Positions 11,606 to 22,404 of a DNA stretch of 64,000 bases are shown piece after piece. How positions within the stretch are numbered: the stretch's first letter is position 1; the number at the start of each line of letters is the position of its first letter. This DNA comes from Coix lacryma-jobi var. lacryma-jobi (taxonomy: Eukaryota; Streptophyta; Magnoliopsida; Poales; Poaceae). Position numbers and translations under genes: made by a program. A model generated the notes under the pieces. That model searched no databases and was not told where the DNA came from. It saw only the letters and a program-made list of their open reading frames with translations. The stretch covers positions 27,150,842-27,214,841 of the forward strand of contig CM019822.1 in NCBI GenBank assembly GCA_009763385.1, given 5' to 3'.

Positions 11606-13581
11606 TATTTTTGGTTTTCGGGAATGGGCTGCAGCTATAATGATTACGTCATAAATATTCTATTTCGTGTTTGATGTGATGATCATGAACTATGTTCCGC
11701 AGTTCACATCTGTTTCTTTTTTACCATACCTAAGGCAGGGCTCAACAACTATGATTATTCTTCGTCTTACATCTCTGCACTATGTTCGTAGCTGAGGCAA
11801 TGATCATGAGCAGTATTGGTTCTATTTTTGGCGTGGCCTTATACCTGTTCCATGATAATTAAGGCAGCTATCATTTGATCAACTCTTTTTTCCACATCCC
11901 TTTGTGCCTACTCTATTTTGTGCTATGAAATGTTAGTCTTTGATGGCGCCCCTTCTAATGAATTCCTTCCTTTTTTTTACTTTGATCGTTGGTTTTGGTG
12001 TTCCAATCATGCTTCCTTATGATCATTGCCTGTGATGTCAATAATCGCATGAATGTGCGACCTAAGCTTCTGTTTACTGCCATTCAAGTCAACATACATT
12101 CTGTTTACTGCCTCTGAAGTGAACACACATTCTTGGGGATTGTAGGCTTCTGATTATAGTCTGTGATCATTGCTTCTGATGTCAAAATATATTATTGCTT
12201 CTAAGCGCATGCCCTGTTCCCATATAATACATGACATTTTGGTTGTTTGTGACCACTTCTGCTTCTCTTTTTTCTTTCACTTTTGGGTAGAGTTATGTCC
12301 ACTGCTACTCATCCAACTTAGAGAATACATTCGACACTGCAGAAGAAATATTCGACAAGAAATAATGCAAAGGACATTTTTTTCTTGCTTCGTAAGTTCA
12401 TGTAATTGTAATTTTATTTCAAGTATCATCTGATGATCAGTGGACTGGACTGATATAGGTTTAGGTTGTACCATGCTGTGAAAAAGAGTGGAGTGACAAC
12501 CAAATAGACAAGGAGTACTACTTGCCTGGTTGCCTATTATCACAGACTAAAATCATACAGTGTGCTGTCTTCTTTGCCTATTTCCCACCAACTAAGACTG
12601 ATGCCATATGTGCTTTTCCATTGCAGGTTTATTTCCAATGCCATGACATCATTCCCTTGCATGATTTTTCACCGGCAGTGAGATTTGGAGGGGGTCTAAT
12701 CTTGAACAATCAAAGCAAACGAATGGGTAAGCAAAATTTCACCCAACATCTTTTGCTATTTCCCTTTTCTATTACCAATCTACTATGGTTACTACTACAG
12801 TTCATTTTGCCGTTCTGTAGGTGTTGCCTGCTCAGCTGGATTGGATCTTCAGAGCATTACTGCACCATGTAAAAACTAACTAAACATCTTTTGCCTATAT
12901 ATATATTGACTATGTTGTAGTGGAACTTTATTTCAAAACTCGTTGTTATGTATACTGTTTTTGCCATAACTGGTTAGGTTCAGTTCTGTCTTTGGATGGC
13001 CTTTTGTTGTGCTCATACTCATACATGTAGGTAACAATTATCCTTCACATGCTCTTCTCGCTTCTCAATTTGTATATCTCAAAAAACAGTTTGACAGTGC
13101 TTCATACGGTCTCTTTCTTTCACCTGTTCTGTTGTAATAGTAGCTTCTATGTATGGTGCCTTTCATTTCAGAAAAGTGCCCACCTTAGCAATTTAGGTCT
13201 GGCATGTGCCTTTCTGCCTGTATTTTACATGAAAAAAATATTATTGTAGGCCTAATCTGGCTGGGAAGCATGAGATGCAATAAGAATAGATGTTTGACTC
13301 CATATAGATCCATAGTGAAGGTCCTTGTTAAGGCTCATGTGATTTGCAATGATTGTAAAGTTCTTTACAGAATTTAGTCAATTGATATTCATGTTCAGGG
13401 TGTAGAGGCTTTAGCCTACAACAATGTTTCTCTCAACTTCTTATACCATGCTACTCACTACTCAATGTATGAAACATCTATATATGGTGTAAAAAAAATA
13501 CTGCCATGTTTGTAATATATGGTCATATCTATCATTCCAATGTTAACCACCATATATAATACATGTATCGATTTTTAGTTC

Positions 13582-13621
13582 GTAAAACCGCAGGGTGCGC
13601 AGGGCGCGCCCATTCTACTAG
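13582..13621 (+). mobile_element. Helitron-like 3' terminus
   Basis: The sequence ends ...GCAGGGCGCGCCC then ATTCTA-CTAG at 13618-13621, followed by T. A short GC-rich palindrome (GGGCGCGCCC) about ten bases before a terminal CTAG followed by T is the signature of grass Helitron 3' ends. The element lies to the left. Its 5' TC terminus and any captured genes were not identified. Confidence 0.55.
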
Positions 13622-13699
13622 TAAAAAACACATACTTGTTACGTGGTAAAGGTAACAAAACAGATATCTTTACTCAATTTCAAGATAGTGGTAGTTCCT

Positions 13700-13762
13700 T
13701 TTATGACGAAGATCATCAAATTTAGTCTCACCTACTCTTTATGATGAAGATCATCAAATTTA
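13700..13762. repeat. Short direct repeat, 24 bp x 2
   Basis: TTATGACGAAGATCATCAAA (plus TTTA) at 13700 recurs with one change at 13739. Confidence 0.8.
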
Positions 13763-13906
13763 CTCGCCATCCGTCGCCGGCACGGCCGGCTGTGGCTGCC
13801 ACTCATCACACATTCACACGCCGCACGGTGCGGTGCACGCCTCAAAAGCTTGAAATGTGCAATTCCTATTCTATGTAGTAAAATCCAGTTATTTCAATTC
13901 ATACAT

Positions 13907-14004
13907 AGTTTTGTCCCATATATATATAATAACTAACTTGTTTATACGTAGATACAGTTTTGTCCCATATATATATAATAACTAACTTGTTTATACGTAG
14001 ATAC
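13907..14004. repeat. Perfect 49-bp tandem duplication
   Basis: Two adjacent identical copies (13907-13955 and 13956-14004), each running from AGTTTTGTCCCATATAT to TATACGTAGATAC. Perfect identity points to a recent slippage or unequal-exchange event. Confidence 0.9.
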
Positions 14005-14026
14005 ATATTATGACTAGCAAAAGCTA

Positions 14027-14253
14027 GTCTCTTTGTTCCAAAATATAAGTTATTCTTACTTGCCAAGTTTTATTAACTTTGACTAATTGTATATATAAAG
14101 CATTAGCATTTATAATATATAATTAGTATCATTAGATAGATTTTTAATATATTTTCATATTAAACTTATTTAGAGGTATAAATATTACACGTATTTTCTA
14201 TAAATATAGTTAAAGTTAAGAAAGTTTAACTTCAGAAATTTGAACGAAGTGAG
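14027..14253. mobile_element. Stowaway-like MITE
   Basis: It is bounded by TA on both sides. The left end reads GTCTCTTTGTTCCAAAATAT and the right end GAACGAAGTGAG, an imperfect inverted repeat of the Stowaway (Tc1/mariner) CTCCCTCCGTTCC type. The inside is AT-rich and non-coding. It lies just downstream of the FRL gene end. Confidence 0.7.
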
Positions 14254-14527
14254 TACTGAGTACTACATATAACAGGAGCCGTCTCTCAGAGACTCAGATC
14301 ACTGAAGTTCTCTAAGAAGAGTAGAAGACCGACCCTCAGAAGAATATATACATGTCAGTCTGTCAGGTTAGAAGAAAAACAACTTCAGTCTCCAGTACCA
14401 AACCAATGAACCAAAATATACCATACTATTTCTCCAAAGTCCTAACTGAAGTACTGAACTCCTGAGCATAATCCATGTTCCACTGGGAGAACCCCAAGTC
14501 CCCAACACAGCAGGTACAGAGGTACTG

Positions 14528-15294
14528 CTACCTGGGATAGAACTGTGGACGAGGGTATAAGGGTGTGAAGGGTCCTATGTACTCAGGTGCTCCAAATTGC
14601 GGCATGAATGGTGATGCACAATGAACACCAGGCCAGCCTGGCTGGGCAGTGTAACCATGATGGACTTCATGCATTGCGGCATATGGTGAATGCTCCAAGT
14701 CGCCTCTCAGTGCAGCGTTCCACATTGCAGGATAACCCTGTGTTGGTAGCGATGAGTGTGTTGCCTCAGCCGTTTTCTGCTTCTTTCTGCTTCTTCTGTG
14801 CTGCTTCTCTTCTGGCTTATCTTCTTGTGTTCGTTTCTTCTCTTCCGGCTTATCTTCTTGTTTCCGTTCTTCTCTTCCAGCTTATCTTCTTGTTTATGTT
14901 TCTTCTCTTCCGGCTCCTCTTCTTGTTTCTGTTTCTTCTCTTCCGGCTTATCTTCTTGTTTCTGTTGCTGCTTCTGTTGAGGCTTCCTTTGTTTCTTCTC
15001 CAGCTTCTCTGCCAGCTCACTCAGTTGCCCTCGCATGTGGGTTTCTTGTCCCTTGTGATGCTCCTGCTTCTTCTCTATCTTGAGCTTCTTCTTACTCTTT
15101 GTTTGTCGCTGCTGTGAATTTGAAGTTGAGGCTGTCAAGGGATTCGCTAAACTCTGCTTCTTTTTACAAAGCTCATCTATCAAAATGCTGATTTCTTTCC
15201 TGATACTGCTGCAGAGGTTGGAGTCAGTGATTTCCCTATTAGCCAAATATTGTGCCCTTCTTAGATTATCAATCTCCTTTATTATAACCGCCCT
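14528..15294 (-). pseudogene. FRL last exon with 11-residue repeats and a frameshift
   Basis: After acceptor GTGCAG the exon reads RAVIIKEIDNLRRAQYLANR (FRL helical segment). It continues with a basic linker and about five copies of an 11-residue unit like KKQKQEDKPEE (33-bp repeats, about 14800-14990). In one repeat near 14860 a T is missing compared with its neighbours, which throws the frame. The natural C-terminus continues in another frame from about 14760 to the stop at 14528 (GYPAMWNAALRGDLEHSPYA to PRPQFYPR). The PQFYPR end is a familiar FRL-type tail. Confidence 0.65.
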
Positions 15295-15561
15295 CTGCAC
15301 AGGAAGATGCAAAATTATTAAACTAATATATAGCAGAGAAGATGAAGCAGATAGAGATAAATTTTGAATATATATTTGTCCCCATAAGAATATTACATGT
15401 TTCAAATGAAACTTTATAAGGAAAATAGGCCACTCCAATTGCTCAAGCATATATAAGACACTAAATTCCTCCTCATTTTTTCGGGTGAAAGATAAACACA
15501 CAGTCGTGTAAATAAATTTTAAAAATATATTCTGCCACTAAAATCAATTTCTAGCACATAC

Positions 15562-15734
15562 CTGGCACTTGTGTGTCATATTCTTTTGAGGTATTTCCAT
15601 AGCCGTCTGTTTTGCCTTTTCGATATATCCCTTCAGAAGAGAAAATGCAGGATACTTGTCCATCATATTAAAAACGCGTGCCAAACCTAAAACATCCATT
15701 TGCTGCCCATTTCCGATCAAACAGTCCATTAACT
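15562..15734 (-). pseudogene. FRL internal exon
   Basis: The exon lies between a T-rich acceptor (TGTAG) and donor CAG|GTATGT. It encodes LMDCLIGNGQQMDVLGLARV, then DKYPAFSLLKGYIEKAKQT and ends MTHKCQ. The LI..GQ...A..F.F...D..P...LL..Y pattern is the conserved centre of FRIGIDA-like proteins. It joins in frame to both neighbours. Confidence 0.75.
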
Positions 15735-15928
15735 CTACAAAAAAAAAAATGAAAGCAGGAAAAACATTAACAAGCAGACACTGCAGATGAGGTGGAGTCA
15801 AAGTTGAAGTGATGGTTTAGAACATGCACAATCTGATGGGCATGCAAATATGCAAAGCTATTTGATGACTCAGCATTCAGACCTTATTCATGAGCTAAGG
15901 GTCTATTTGGATACACATGGTTAGTTAC

Positions 15929-16020
15929 TGTTGGAAAGAGTGAATGGATTCCTTGGGCCAACCCTAGGAGGGTAGCAATATTGTAGTCTTACATAGGCCT
16001 AAAACATACACACTCCAACC
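15929..16020 (-). repeat. 3' LTR of copia E
   Basis: 92 bp, with a 9-bp gap relative to the 5' LTR. Directly inside lies a C-rich plus-strand run (16020-16033), which is the polypurine tract on the element strand. Confidence 0.85.
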
Positions 16021-16113
16021 CCCCCTCCCCCCGCAGTCTGAACTACCGGCGCAGCGGAGTTTCAAGACTGGGCACGAAAAGAAACACAACACAGGAGCCC
16101 CCCACAGACTCAA

Positions 16114-17863
16114 CTAGCCACCAGTGATGTTGAGGCTGGAGCGAAACTCGGAGAAGGTCGAGGACGAAAGGCCCTTAGTGAAGATGTCGGCGAACTGGGA
16201 AGTGGTCGGGACGTGGAGAACCCAAACATCGCCGATGGCCACCCGGTCACGGACAAAGTGGAGGTCGATCTCGACATGCTTGGTCCGCTGGTGCTGAACA
16301 GAGTTGGTGGAGAGGTACATGGCACTAACGTTGTCGTAGTAGACCAACGTGCTCCAGGTGAGAGGACTGTGGAGCTCACCCAAGAGCTGTCGGAGCCAGG
16401 AGGCCTCAGCCACGCCGTTAGCAACAACGCGGTACTCCGCCTTCGCACTGGAGCGGGAGACCACCGGCTGGCGCTTGGACGATCAGGACACCAGGTTACC
16501 GCCGAGGAAGACAGCATAGCCGGAGGTGGACCGGCGAGTGTCCGGACACCCGGCCCAGTCAGCGTCGGTGTAGACGACGAGCTCGGTGGAGGCAGTCCGG
16601 TGGAGTAGGAGGTCGTAGTCGACGGTGCCCCGGAGGTATCGGAGGAGGCGCTTGAGGGTCGTGAGGTGAGGCTCGCGCGGATCATGCATATGAAGGCAAA
16701 TCTGCTGAACTGCATATGTGATGTCCGAGCGGGTGAAGGTGAGGTACTGAAGCGCCCCTGCAAGACTCCTGTACGCGGTAGGATCAGTAAGTGTGGCGCC
16801 CTCGGTCTCTGACAGCTTGGCCTGAGTGTCAACCGGGGTGGAACAAGGCTTGCAGTCAGTCATCCTAGCTCGCTCTAGGATATCAAGAGTGTACTGCCGC
16901 TGGTGAAGAAAGAGACCCCCGGGACGAGGCTCAACGGTGACCCCGAGGAAGTGATGGAGCACACCGGGGTCCTTCATCGCGAACTCCTGCTGAAGAGAGG
17001 TGATGATCCGCCACAGTAGTGTCGGGCTGGAAGCGGTGAGCACAATATCATCAACATAGACCAGCAGATAGACAGTCTCCCCCCCGTGGTGGTAGATGAA
17101 CAGCGAAGTGTCTGACTTGGCCTCTACAAACCCCAGAGTAAGCAGGAATGCAGCAAACCGAGAGTACCACTCCCGAGGGGCTTGCTTGAGGCCGTAGAGT
17201 GACTTGTTGACGCGGCAGACCAGATCAGGGCGAGAAGAGTCAACAGAGCCCGCCGGCTGACTACAGTAGACTGTCTCAGCAAGTGTCATGTGGAGAAAAG
17301 CATTCTTGACGTCCAGCTGGTGCACAGGCCAGGAGCGAGAGAGAGTCAGTGAGAGAACCGTGCGGACTGTAGCTGGCTTCACCACGGGACTGAACGTCTC
17401 GTCATAGTCAACTCTAGGCCGCTGAGTGAAACCCCGGAGTACCCAGCGAGCCTTGTACTGCTCAAGAGTGCCATCAGCCCGGCGCTTGTGTGTCCATATC
17501 CACTTGCCGGTGACAACATTGGAGCCAGGTGGACGGGGCACCAGATCCAAGGTCTGGTTGGCGAGAAGAGCTGCGTACTCCTCTTCCATCGCACAACGCC
17601 AATGAGGGTCGGCCAGAGCGTCGCGCACGGAAGAGGGTACCAGAGAGATCCGCGGCTCGACGGGCGTCGCAGGGAGAGCCCGGGGCCGCAGTACCCCCGC
17701 CGCCTGCCGTGTCACCATGGGGTGAATATGACGGGGTGGCGGTGAAGAAGAGGCAGGCGGGTACACGGGCGGCTCGACCCGGGCAGCCGGCGGTGGTGGA
17801 GGCGGCGGTGTAGGCGTCGAGGGCGGAGAAGAGGCCACGGGAGGTGACCGTGGTGGCGATGAC
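16114..17863 (-). pseudogene. Copia E reverse transcriptase and RNase H
   Basis: One frame on the minus strand. RT has KWIWTHKRRADGTLEQYKAR, then HQLDVKNAFLHMTL, SLYGLKQAPREWYSRF and the catalytic LLVYVDDIVLTAS. RNase H has YTDADWAGCPDTRRSTSGYA and RTKHVEIDLHFVRD, ending near 16114. A single TGA at about 16483 (where a Trp codon is expected before SSKRQPVVSRSSA) splits RT from the end of RNase H. The left limit is the polypurine side and the right limit is the Cassandra LTR. Confidence 0.85.
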
Positions 17864-18144
17864 TGTAACATCCCAGCCCAGGGCTTAATAGGAATAATAG
17901 GATACTCATACTAACAAGTTGCAACTTCTTTTTTGGAAGCCCATCTCCAAAGAACTCTAAAGTTAAGAGTGCTTGGCCTGGAGAAATTTAGGGATGAGTG
18001 ATCGTCCGGGAAGTTCTTTCCGGGTGCGCACGAGTGAGGACAAAGTGCGCAGAAAAGACTGGTGTTGGTCTGTGAGGGAAGTCTATGTCCTAGAAAAGCT
18101 GCCAGATGTAAGTGGGCCCGGCCTCGTGGAGGCGGGACTTTACA
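17864..18144 (+). mobile_element. Cassandra-type TRIM solo LTR with 5S-like promoter
   Basis: It begins TGTAACATCCCAGCC and ends GGGACTTTACA. Its middle contains AAAGTTAAGAGTGCTTGG, close to box A of 5S rRNA genes, and about 30 bases later GGGATGAGTGATC and CCGGGAAGTTC, matching box C and its flank. A 5S-derived RNA polymerase III promoter in a short LTR is the defining mark of Cassandra. CGATG occurs at 17857-17861 and 18146-18150, close to both ends, and may be the target duplication. It lies in the integrase-RT spacer of copia E. Confidence 0.75.
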
Positions 18145-18149
18145 ACGAT

Positions 18150-19643
18150 GCCAATGGGGCCCACACCGGGGGCGGGGAGGCCGCCCGTGCACGGCACTGG
18201 TAGATACGCATCTGCTGGGCGAAGCGCGCGGGAGGTGCCGAAGACGCTGGACCCGCAGGGTCATGCACAACACCAGGGGGCGGAGCCGCCGGACGGGCGC
18301 AGGGTGCAGGGGCCGGCGCAGCCCCGGCTGACGGCGAGCCGGGGCACAGCCCGGCGGAGGGCGCGGTAGAGGACCTGCAGGGCAGAACGGCAAACGTGGC
18401 TGGACCACCGCGTCAGTGGGAAACAGGGAAGAGAGGTCAAGGTCAGGTGTGGGAGGTGGAGTGTAGGTGGGAGGAGAGGTGGTGGTGGAGAAAGGAAAAT
18501 CGGACTCGTTGAACACAACATGACGGGATATGAGGACGCGACGAGAGGAGAGGTCAAAGCAACGGTACCCCTTGTGATCCGGGGAGTACCCAAGGAAGAC
18601 ACACCGAGTCGACCTTGGAGCCAGCTTGTGGAGAGCAGTGGCAGTGGTGTTAGGGTAACACGCACACCCGAAGACACGGAGTGGGTTGTAGTGAGGAGGG
18701 GTGCCGAAAAGGGCATGGTGAGGAGTGGGAGCAGGACAGGCAGCAGAAGGTAAACGGTTGAGGAGGTGTGAAGACCATCGGCCTAGAAGCGAGCAGAAAG
18801 AGAGGCTTGCAAGAGAAGGGTGTGTATGGTGTCGTTGGTGGTGCGAATCATGCGCTCGGCCTTGCCGTTCTGGGAGGAGGTGTAGGGGCACGACATGCGC
18901 AACTGCATGCCATGAGAGAGGAAGAAGACACGAGACGTGGAGTTATCGAACTCACGCCTGTTGTCACACTGAACGGCCTTGATAGTGAGGCCGAACTGAG
19001 TGGACACCCAGACAAAGAAGTGGAGGAGCGTGGAGAAAGTGTCAGACTTGGCACAAAGAGGAAAAGTCCAGTAATAGTGAGAGAAATCATCCACCAACAT
19101 AAGATAGTATTTATAGCCAGAAATGCTAGGAATAGGAGAGGTCCAAAGATCGCAATGGACAAGGTCAAAGATATGGGCCACATGGGAAGTAGGAAAAGGA
19201 AGACGAACATGTCGGCCCAGTTGGCACGCATGACACAAATGCTCATCGCGAGCTCGAGTACATGGTATGGCAGAACTACGACTAAGCTGTGTCAAGGCAT
19301 CGTGGCCAGGGTGACCAAGGCAACGGTGCCAAGTAGTAGAGGAGGTGGTGGTGGCAAAAGCAGCTGACGGAGGGGAAGGTGAAGACCATGGAGCGGAAGC
19401 AGGAAGCCGAAGAATGTAAAGGGGCCCCGTGCTGTCACAGCGTAGAAGAGGACGCCGGGAAGCCAACCATCCTTTACAGTGAGACAGAAGGGTCAAATTC
19501 AACAAACAAGGAGTTGTCAGCTGTGAAACGGCGAATAGAAAGAAGGTTGTGAACCATATGGGGAGCAACAAGGACATCGGAAAGAAGAAAGGAGCTATGA
19601 GTGTTAGTGGCACCCACGGACGTGACCGGAAGGCAAGAGCCAT
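18150..19643 (-). pseudogene. Copia E integrase (frameshifted)
   Basis: From about 19410 the frame shows the GAG-pre-integrase block (WHRCLGHPGHDALTQLSR, HLCHACQLGRHVRLPF) and the catalytic triad in FDLVHCDLWTSP, AVQCDNRREFD and SQNGKAERMIRTTNDT. Near 18800 the frame changes and the downstream integrase segment continues as LRVFGCACYPN and RCVFLGYSPDHKGYRCFD. Integrase would insert the cDNA. Confidence 0.8.
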
Positions 19644-20316
19644 TCACGACCATGATGGACGAAGGGTGAGTCGAAGACGGAGGGTGAACGGAAGAGAGGA
19701 GACTAGGGTTGGGAGTGGTGTGGTAGGTGGCTCCCGAGTCAGTGATCCAGTCGGAACTGACTGGCGGTGTGAGGCCCAGGGTGCTGAAAGAGCGGGCCAA
19801 GGCCGTCAGATCCCAAACGACAGGCTCAGACAGGGTCCCGTGGGGTGGAGTCAACGGCGGTGGGAACGAAGGAGCGCCCGGGACTGCCCCAGCAAACATG
19901 GATGTCGGTGTGTGGGTGGGGCAGAACTCGTCGCCGGCCGACTGGAAGGGCAGCATGGAGATGTGCCCGTGCCATGGATGGTTGAAGGAGGGACAGGGGG
20001 CACCCCAGGTAGCCGGTGTACGCCCACGGCCGCCCCCACTCCCGCTCGGTCCGGGAGGAGGGGGACCAAGGAGAGATGACGGTGGCGGAGCCGACAGTCG
20101 GGGACGCGAGGAGCCGGGGAAGGTGGCACTGGTAGGCCTCCACCAGGCAACAGGGAAGCTAGGAGGGGCGTCCGGAGTGCCAGCCACGCCCAGGGAGGAG
20201 CCGACGCCTGGAAAGGAGGCGAAGAGGCGGAGCCGTGGCCCCTGCTCCCGCGTCGGCCACTGCAGCAGCGCTAGCCACCGCACCAGCCGCAACAAGGTCC
20301 GTGCCGGCGAGGCCAC
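19474..20316 (-). pseudogene. Copia E protease region and gag remainder
   Basis: The protease active site is SDWITDSGATYHTT, followed by SFLLSDVLVAPHMVHNLLSI, the conserved copia spacer before integrase. The upstream part (20316 to about 19850) is Pro/Gly-rich low-complexity sequence without a zinc knuckle. A frame change near 19480 separates it from the integrase frame. Confidence 0.7.
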
Positions 20317-20408
20317 CCGCGTGCGCGCTCGCGAGCTGGCTGGCGGGCAACCGGAGCTGCTGGCCAGAGGGTGGAGGAGCTAGCGGAGGTGGCTGCCGGC
20401 CCGCCTGG

Positions 20409-21728
20409 TGTTGGGTATTTTAAACGCACACAGAAGAATCCGCAAGCGCACGGATACCGATGTAGCTTTCACCCGAGAGTATTCCAGGGTATCGATTTCC
20501 ACGGGGAACGTGAAGTGTACTAGAAGAATCAAGAACGTCCAAGAAAAGAACGATAATGTGGATAGAGAGAGATCTAGGGTTTTCTAAGCAGGTTTATCTA
20601 ATTAAAGGCTCACTATACTTTACTTACTTCGGGACATCAGAACACTAGCCACAGAAAGGGATGAGAAAGGGCTAGGAAGCTCCGACTATGGTCCTACAAA
20701 CACCAACCCAAACATGGTGGACTACGTCGGCCGTCAGGGCTGTCACCATCTGGGGCTACCACAACTATCCGTGGGGCTGGGCGCAAACTCAGGTAAACCC
20801 TAGTCTAGACACCACGTCTACACTAACGCTTACTACTCTAATTACTGCAAGTAACTAGAGCACTCGATACGAGCGGAGATCCAATAAATGAAATAAAGCA
20901 AGAACTGAAATTAAATATAATACATGGAAATAGTAAATGAAGAACCTGGAGATTACTTGAAGACGAACTAGATGCTGCACCAATACAATGTCAAGGAAGA
21001 TCCAACAGATCCGGCTCCTCCTCAGCTCTCTCCTTCTCCTCTCTCTAATCCGATCTCTAATTACAACTAGATGAACTAGACAACTAGAACTAGAAGAACT
21101 AGAACTAGATCTAATTCTAGATGAACTAGAAGAGATTTCATCTAGAGGGACCTCTACTTCTAATGAAACCCTAGTTTCTGATGTGGAGATGAATAATGAA
21201 GATGGAGATGCCTGGAGAGGGGGGTCTGGGTCTGGTTTTATAGCCCGGAGCGTGGAACGTGAGCCCTTGGATCAAACCGACTTCGGGGACGGTGGAGATG
21301 CATCCTAGGAGGCGGTGGAAGAAGGTTCTAGAAGGCGGGAGGCGAACGGGCTCCGTGGCCGACCGGTCTTCTCCATGTGGGACCGATCGGTCTGGCCCAG
21401 TGGGCCCACGTGGTGGGGCCGCCTCGTGGTGTCTTCTAGATCCTTCTTTTGCAGATTTCGATGCGAAATTAATATCTTTTCATCCGGACTCCGAATATAG
21501 CAAATGATATGTCCGTTTCGATCGTCTCGACGAGCTCTTCGCAATTGTGGACTCCAATTCATCACTTGAATACTTTATATGGTGAAATATTGATGTCCTA
21601 TAAAACAAGTGAGCACCAAAACTCGTGGATTTGTTAGTTTCAAACCCTACAACTATGCTTTGTAATTCATTTAGTGTCATTTCATGAAATAGTTGATGGT
21701 TAATTATGAGCATTAGTGAGCGTCAACA
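20409..21728. mobile_element. Solo LTR (about 1.32 kb) inside copia E
   Basis: It begins TGTTGGGTATTTTAAACGC and ends GAGCGTCAACA, with flanks CCTGG and CCTGC that differ at one of five bases. No coding frames with known domains occur inside. The element family was not identified. It splits the gag-like region of copia E. Confidence 0.65.
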
Positions 21729-21733
21729 CCTGC

Positions 21734-22206
21734 CGGGCAGGTGCTGGCCGGCCGCACCAGGCTGCTGGCGGCCCCACCACGCCAGGCGCTGGACGGGGAG
21801 GAGATGGCCGGCGTGCGGGCAGCAGCTGCCGCCGAAGGAGGAGGAAGCGAAGGCAGGGGCAGTGGGCGGCCGCTCGCAGGAGGGCAGATCGAGGCCGTGC
21901 GGGTCGGTGACGTCTCCCCGCCCCGCGCCGGGAAGAGGGGCAGCCGGCAGGGGGCGAGCACGCCGCGCGCCGGGGAGGAGTCCGCCGCAGCCTGCTGTCG
22001 CGGCGGCGGCGGCGCCTGCGCACGCGCCGTGGCAGTGGGGCGGCGCCCGCTGCGCCCGCGCCCTTGGCGGCAGCGGTGGCGCCCACGCCCACGCCCGCGG
22101 CGGCCAGAGCCGGCGGCGCCTGCGCAGTCTGCGTCCAGGAAGAGTGAAGAGGAGGGAAGGAGGAGGGAGAGGAGAGAGGAGGGGGAGGTGGGAGGCCGCC
22201 GGCCAT
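21734..22206 (-). pseudogene. Copia E gag-like 5' ORF, low complexity
   Basis: The frame opens at the ATG at 22206 about 90 nt inside the 5' LTR and is almost entirely Pro, Ala, Arg and Ser. No UBN2/gag helix motif is visible. It is assigned as the start of gag only by position. It may be a degenerate or replaced gag. Confidence 0.35.
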
Positions 22207-22298
22207 GGCTAGCGATGGCGGCGGGGCCAGCGGCGGCTGCTGCTGGTAGGGGAGGGAGGGAAGGGAGAGAGAGGAAAAGAAACCCTAGCTCGATACCA

Positions 22299-22399
22299 TG
22301 TTGGAAAGAGTGAATGGATTCTTTGGGCCAACCCTAGGAGGATAGCAATATTGTAGTCTTACACGAGCCTCATGGGCCTAACACATATACACTCCAACA
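22299..22399 (-). repeat. 5' LTR of copia E
   Basis: 101 bp, TGTTGG...CCAACA. On the element strand it is followed by TGGTATCGAGC (22288-22298), a slightly altered initiator-Met tRNA primer site. Confidence 0.85.
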
Positions 22400-22404
22400 G
22401 TTAC

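Larger units (their letters stand above)
7624..13621. other. Gene-free 6-kb stretch, possibly the body of a Helitron
   Basis: No reading frame here shows a recognisable domain, and both strands are full of stops. The base composition is AT-rich with many T-runs, like intron or non-autonomous transposon sequence. One GC-rich island at about 10975-11450 contains 'CCTAGGGTTTCGCCC', a motif common in plant 5' leaders, but no convincing ORF. Two pairs of diverged duplicated blocks are visible (about 9215-9375 with 13235-13375, and about 11430-11600 with 12650-12820). The right end at 13621 looks like a Helitron terminus. I could not find the 5' TC end, so the left limit is uncertain. Confidence 0.4.
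15929..22399 (-). mobile_element. Ty1/copia element E with short LTRs
   Basis: LTRs at 15929-16020 (92 bp) and 22299-22399 (101 bp) share TGTTGGAAAGAGTGAATGGA and the end ACACTCCAAC. The flanks are GTTAC on both sides (15924-15928 and 22400-22404), a perfect 5-bp target duplication. The minus-strand order is gag-like, protease, integrase, RT, RNase H, which is the copia order. It is interrupted by a Cassandra LTR (17864-18144) and a solo LTR (20409-21728). Without these it is about 4.9 kb. Frame changes and a nonsense codon make it inactive. Confidence 0.9.

Noticed and set aside
17900..18030. A 5S rRNA gene
   Set aside because: The match covers promoter boxes within a TG...CA bounded LTR and is too diverged for a functional 5S gene. 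Cassandra explains it better.
18783..19367. Plus-strand open frames over copia E
   Set aside because: They are antisense shadows of the minus-strand integrase and protease frames.
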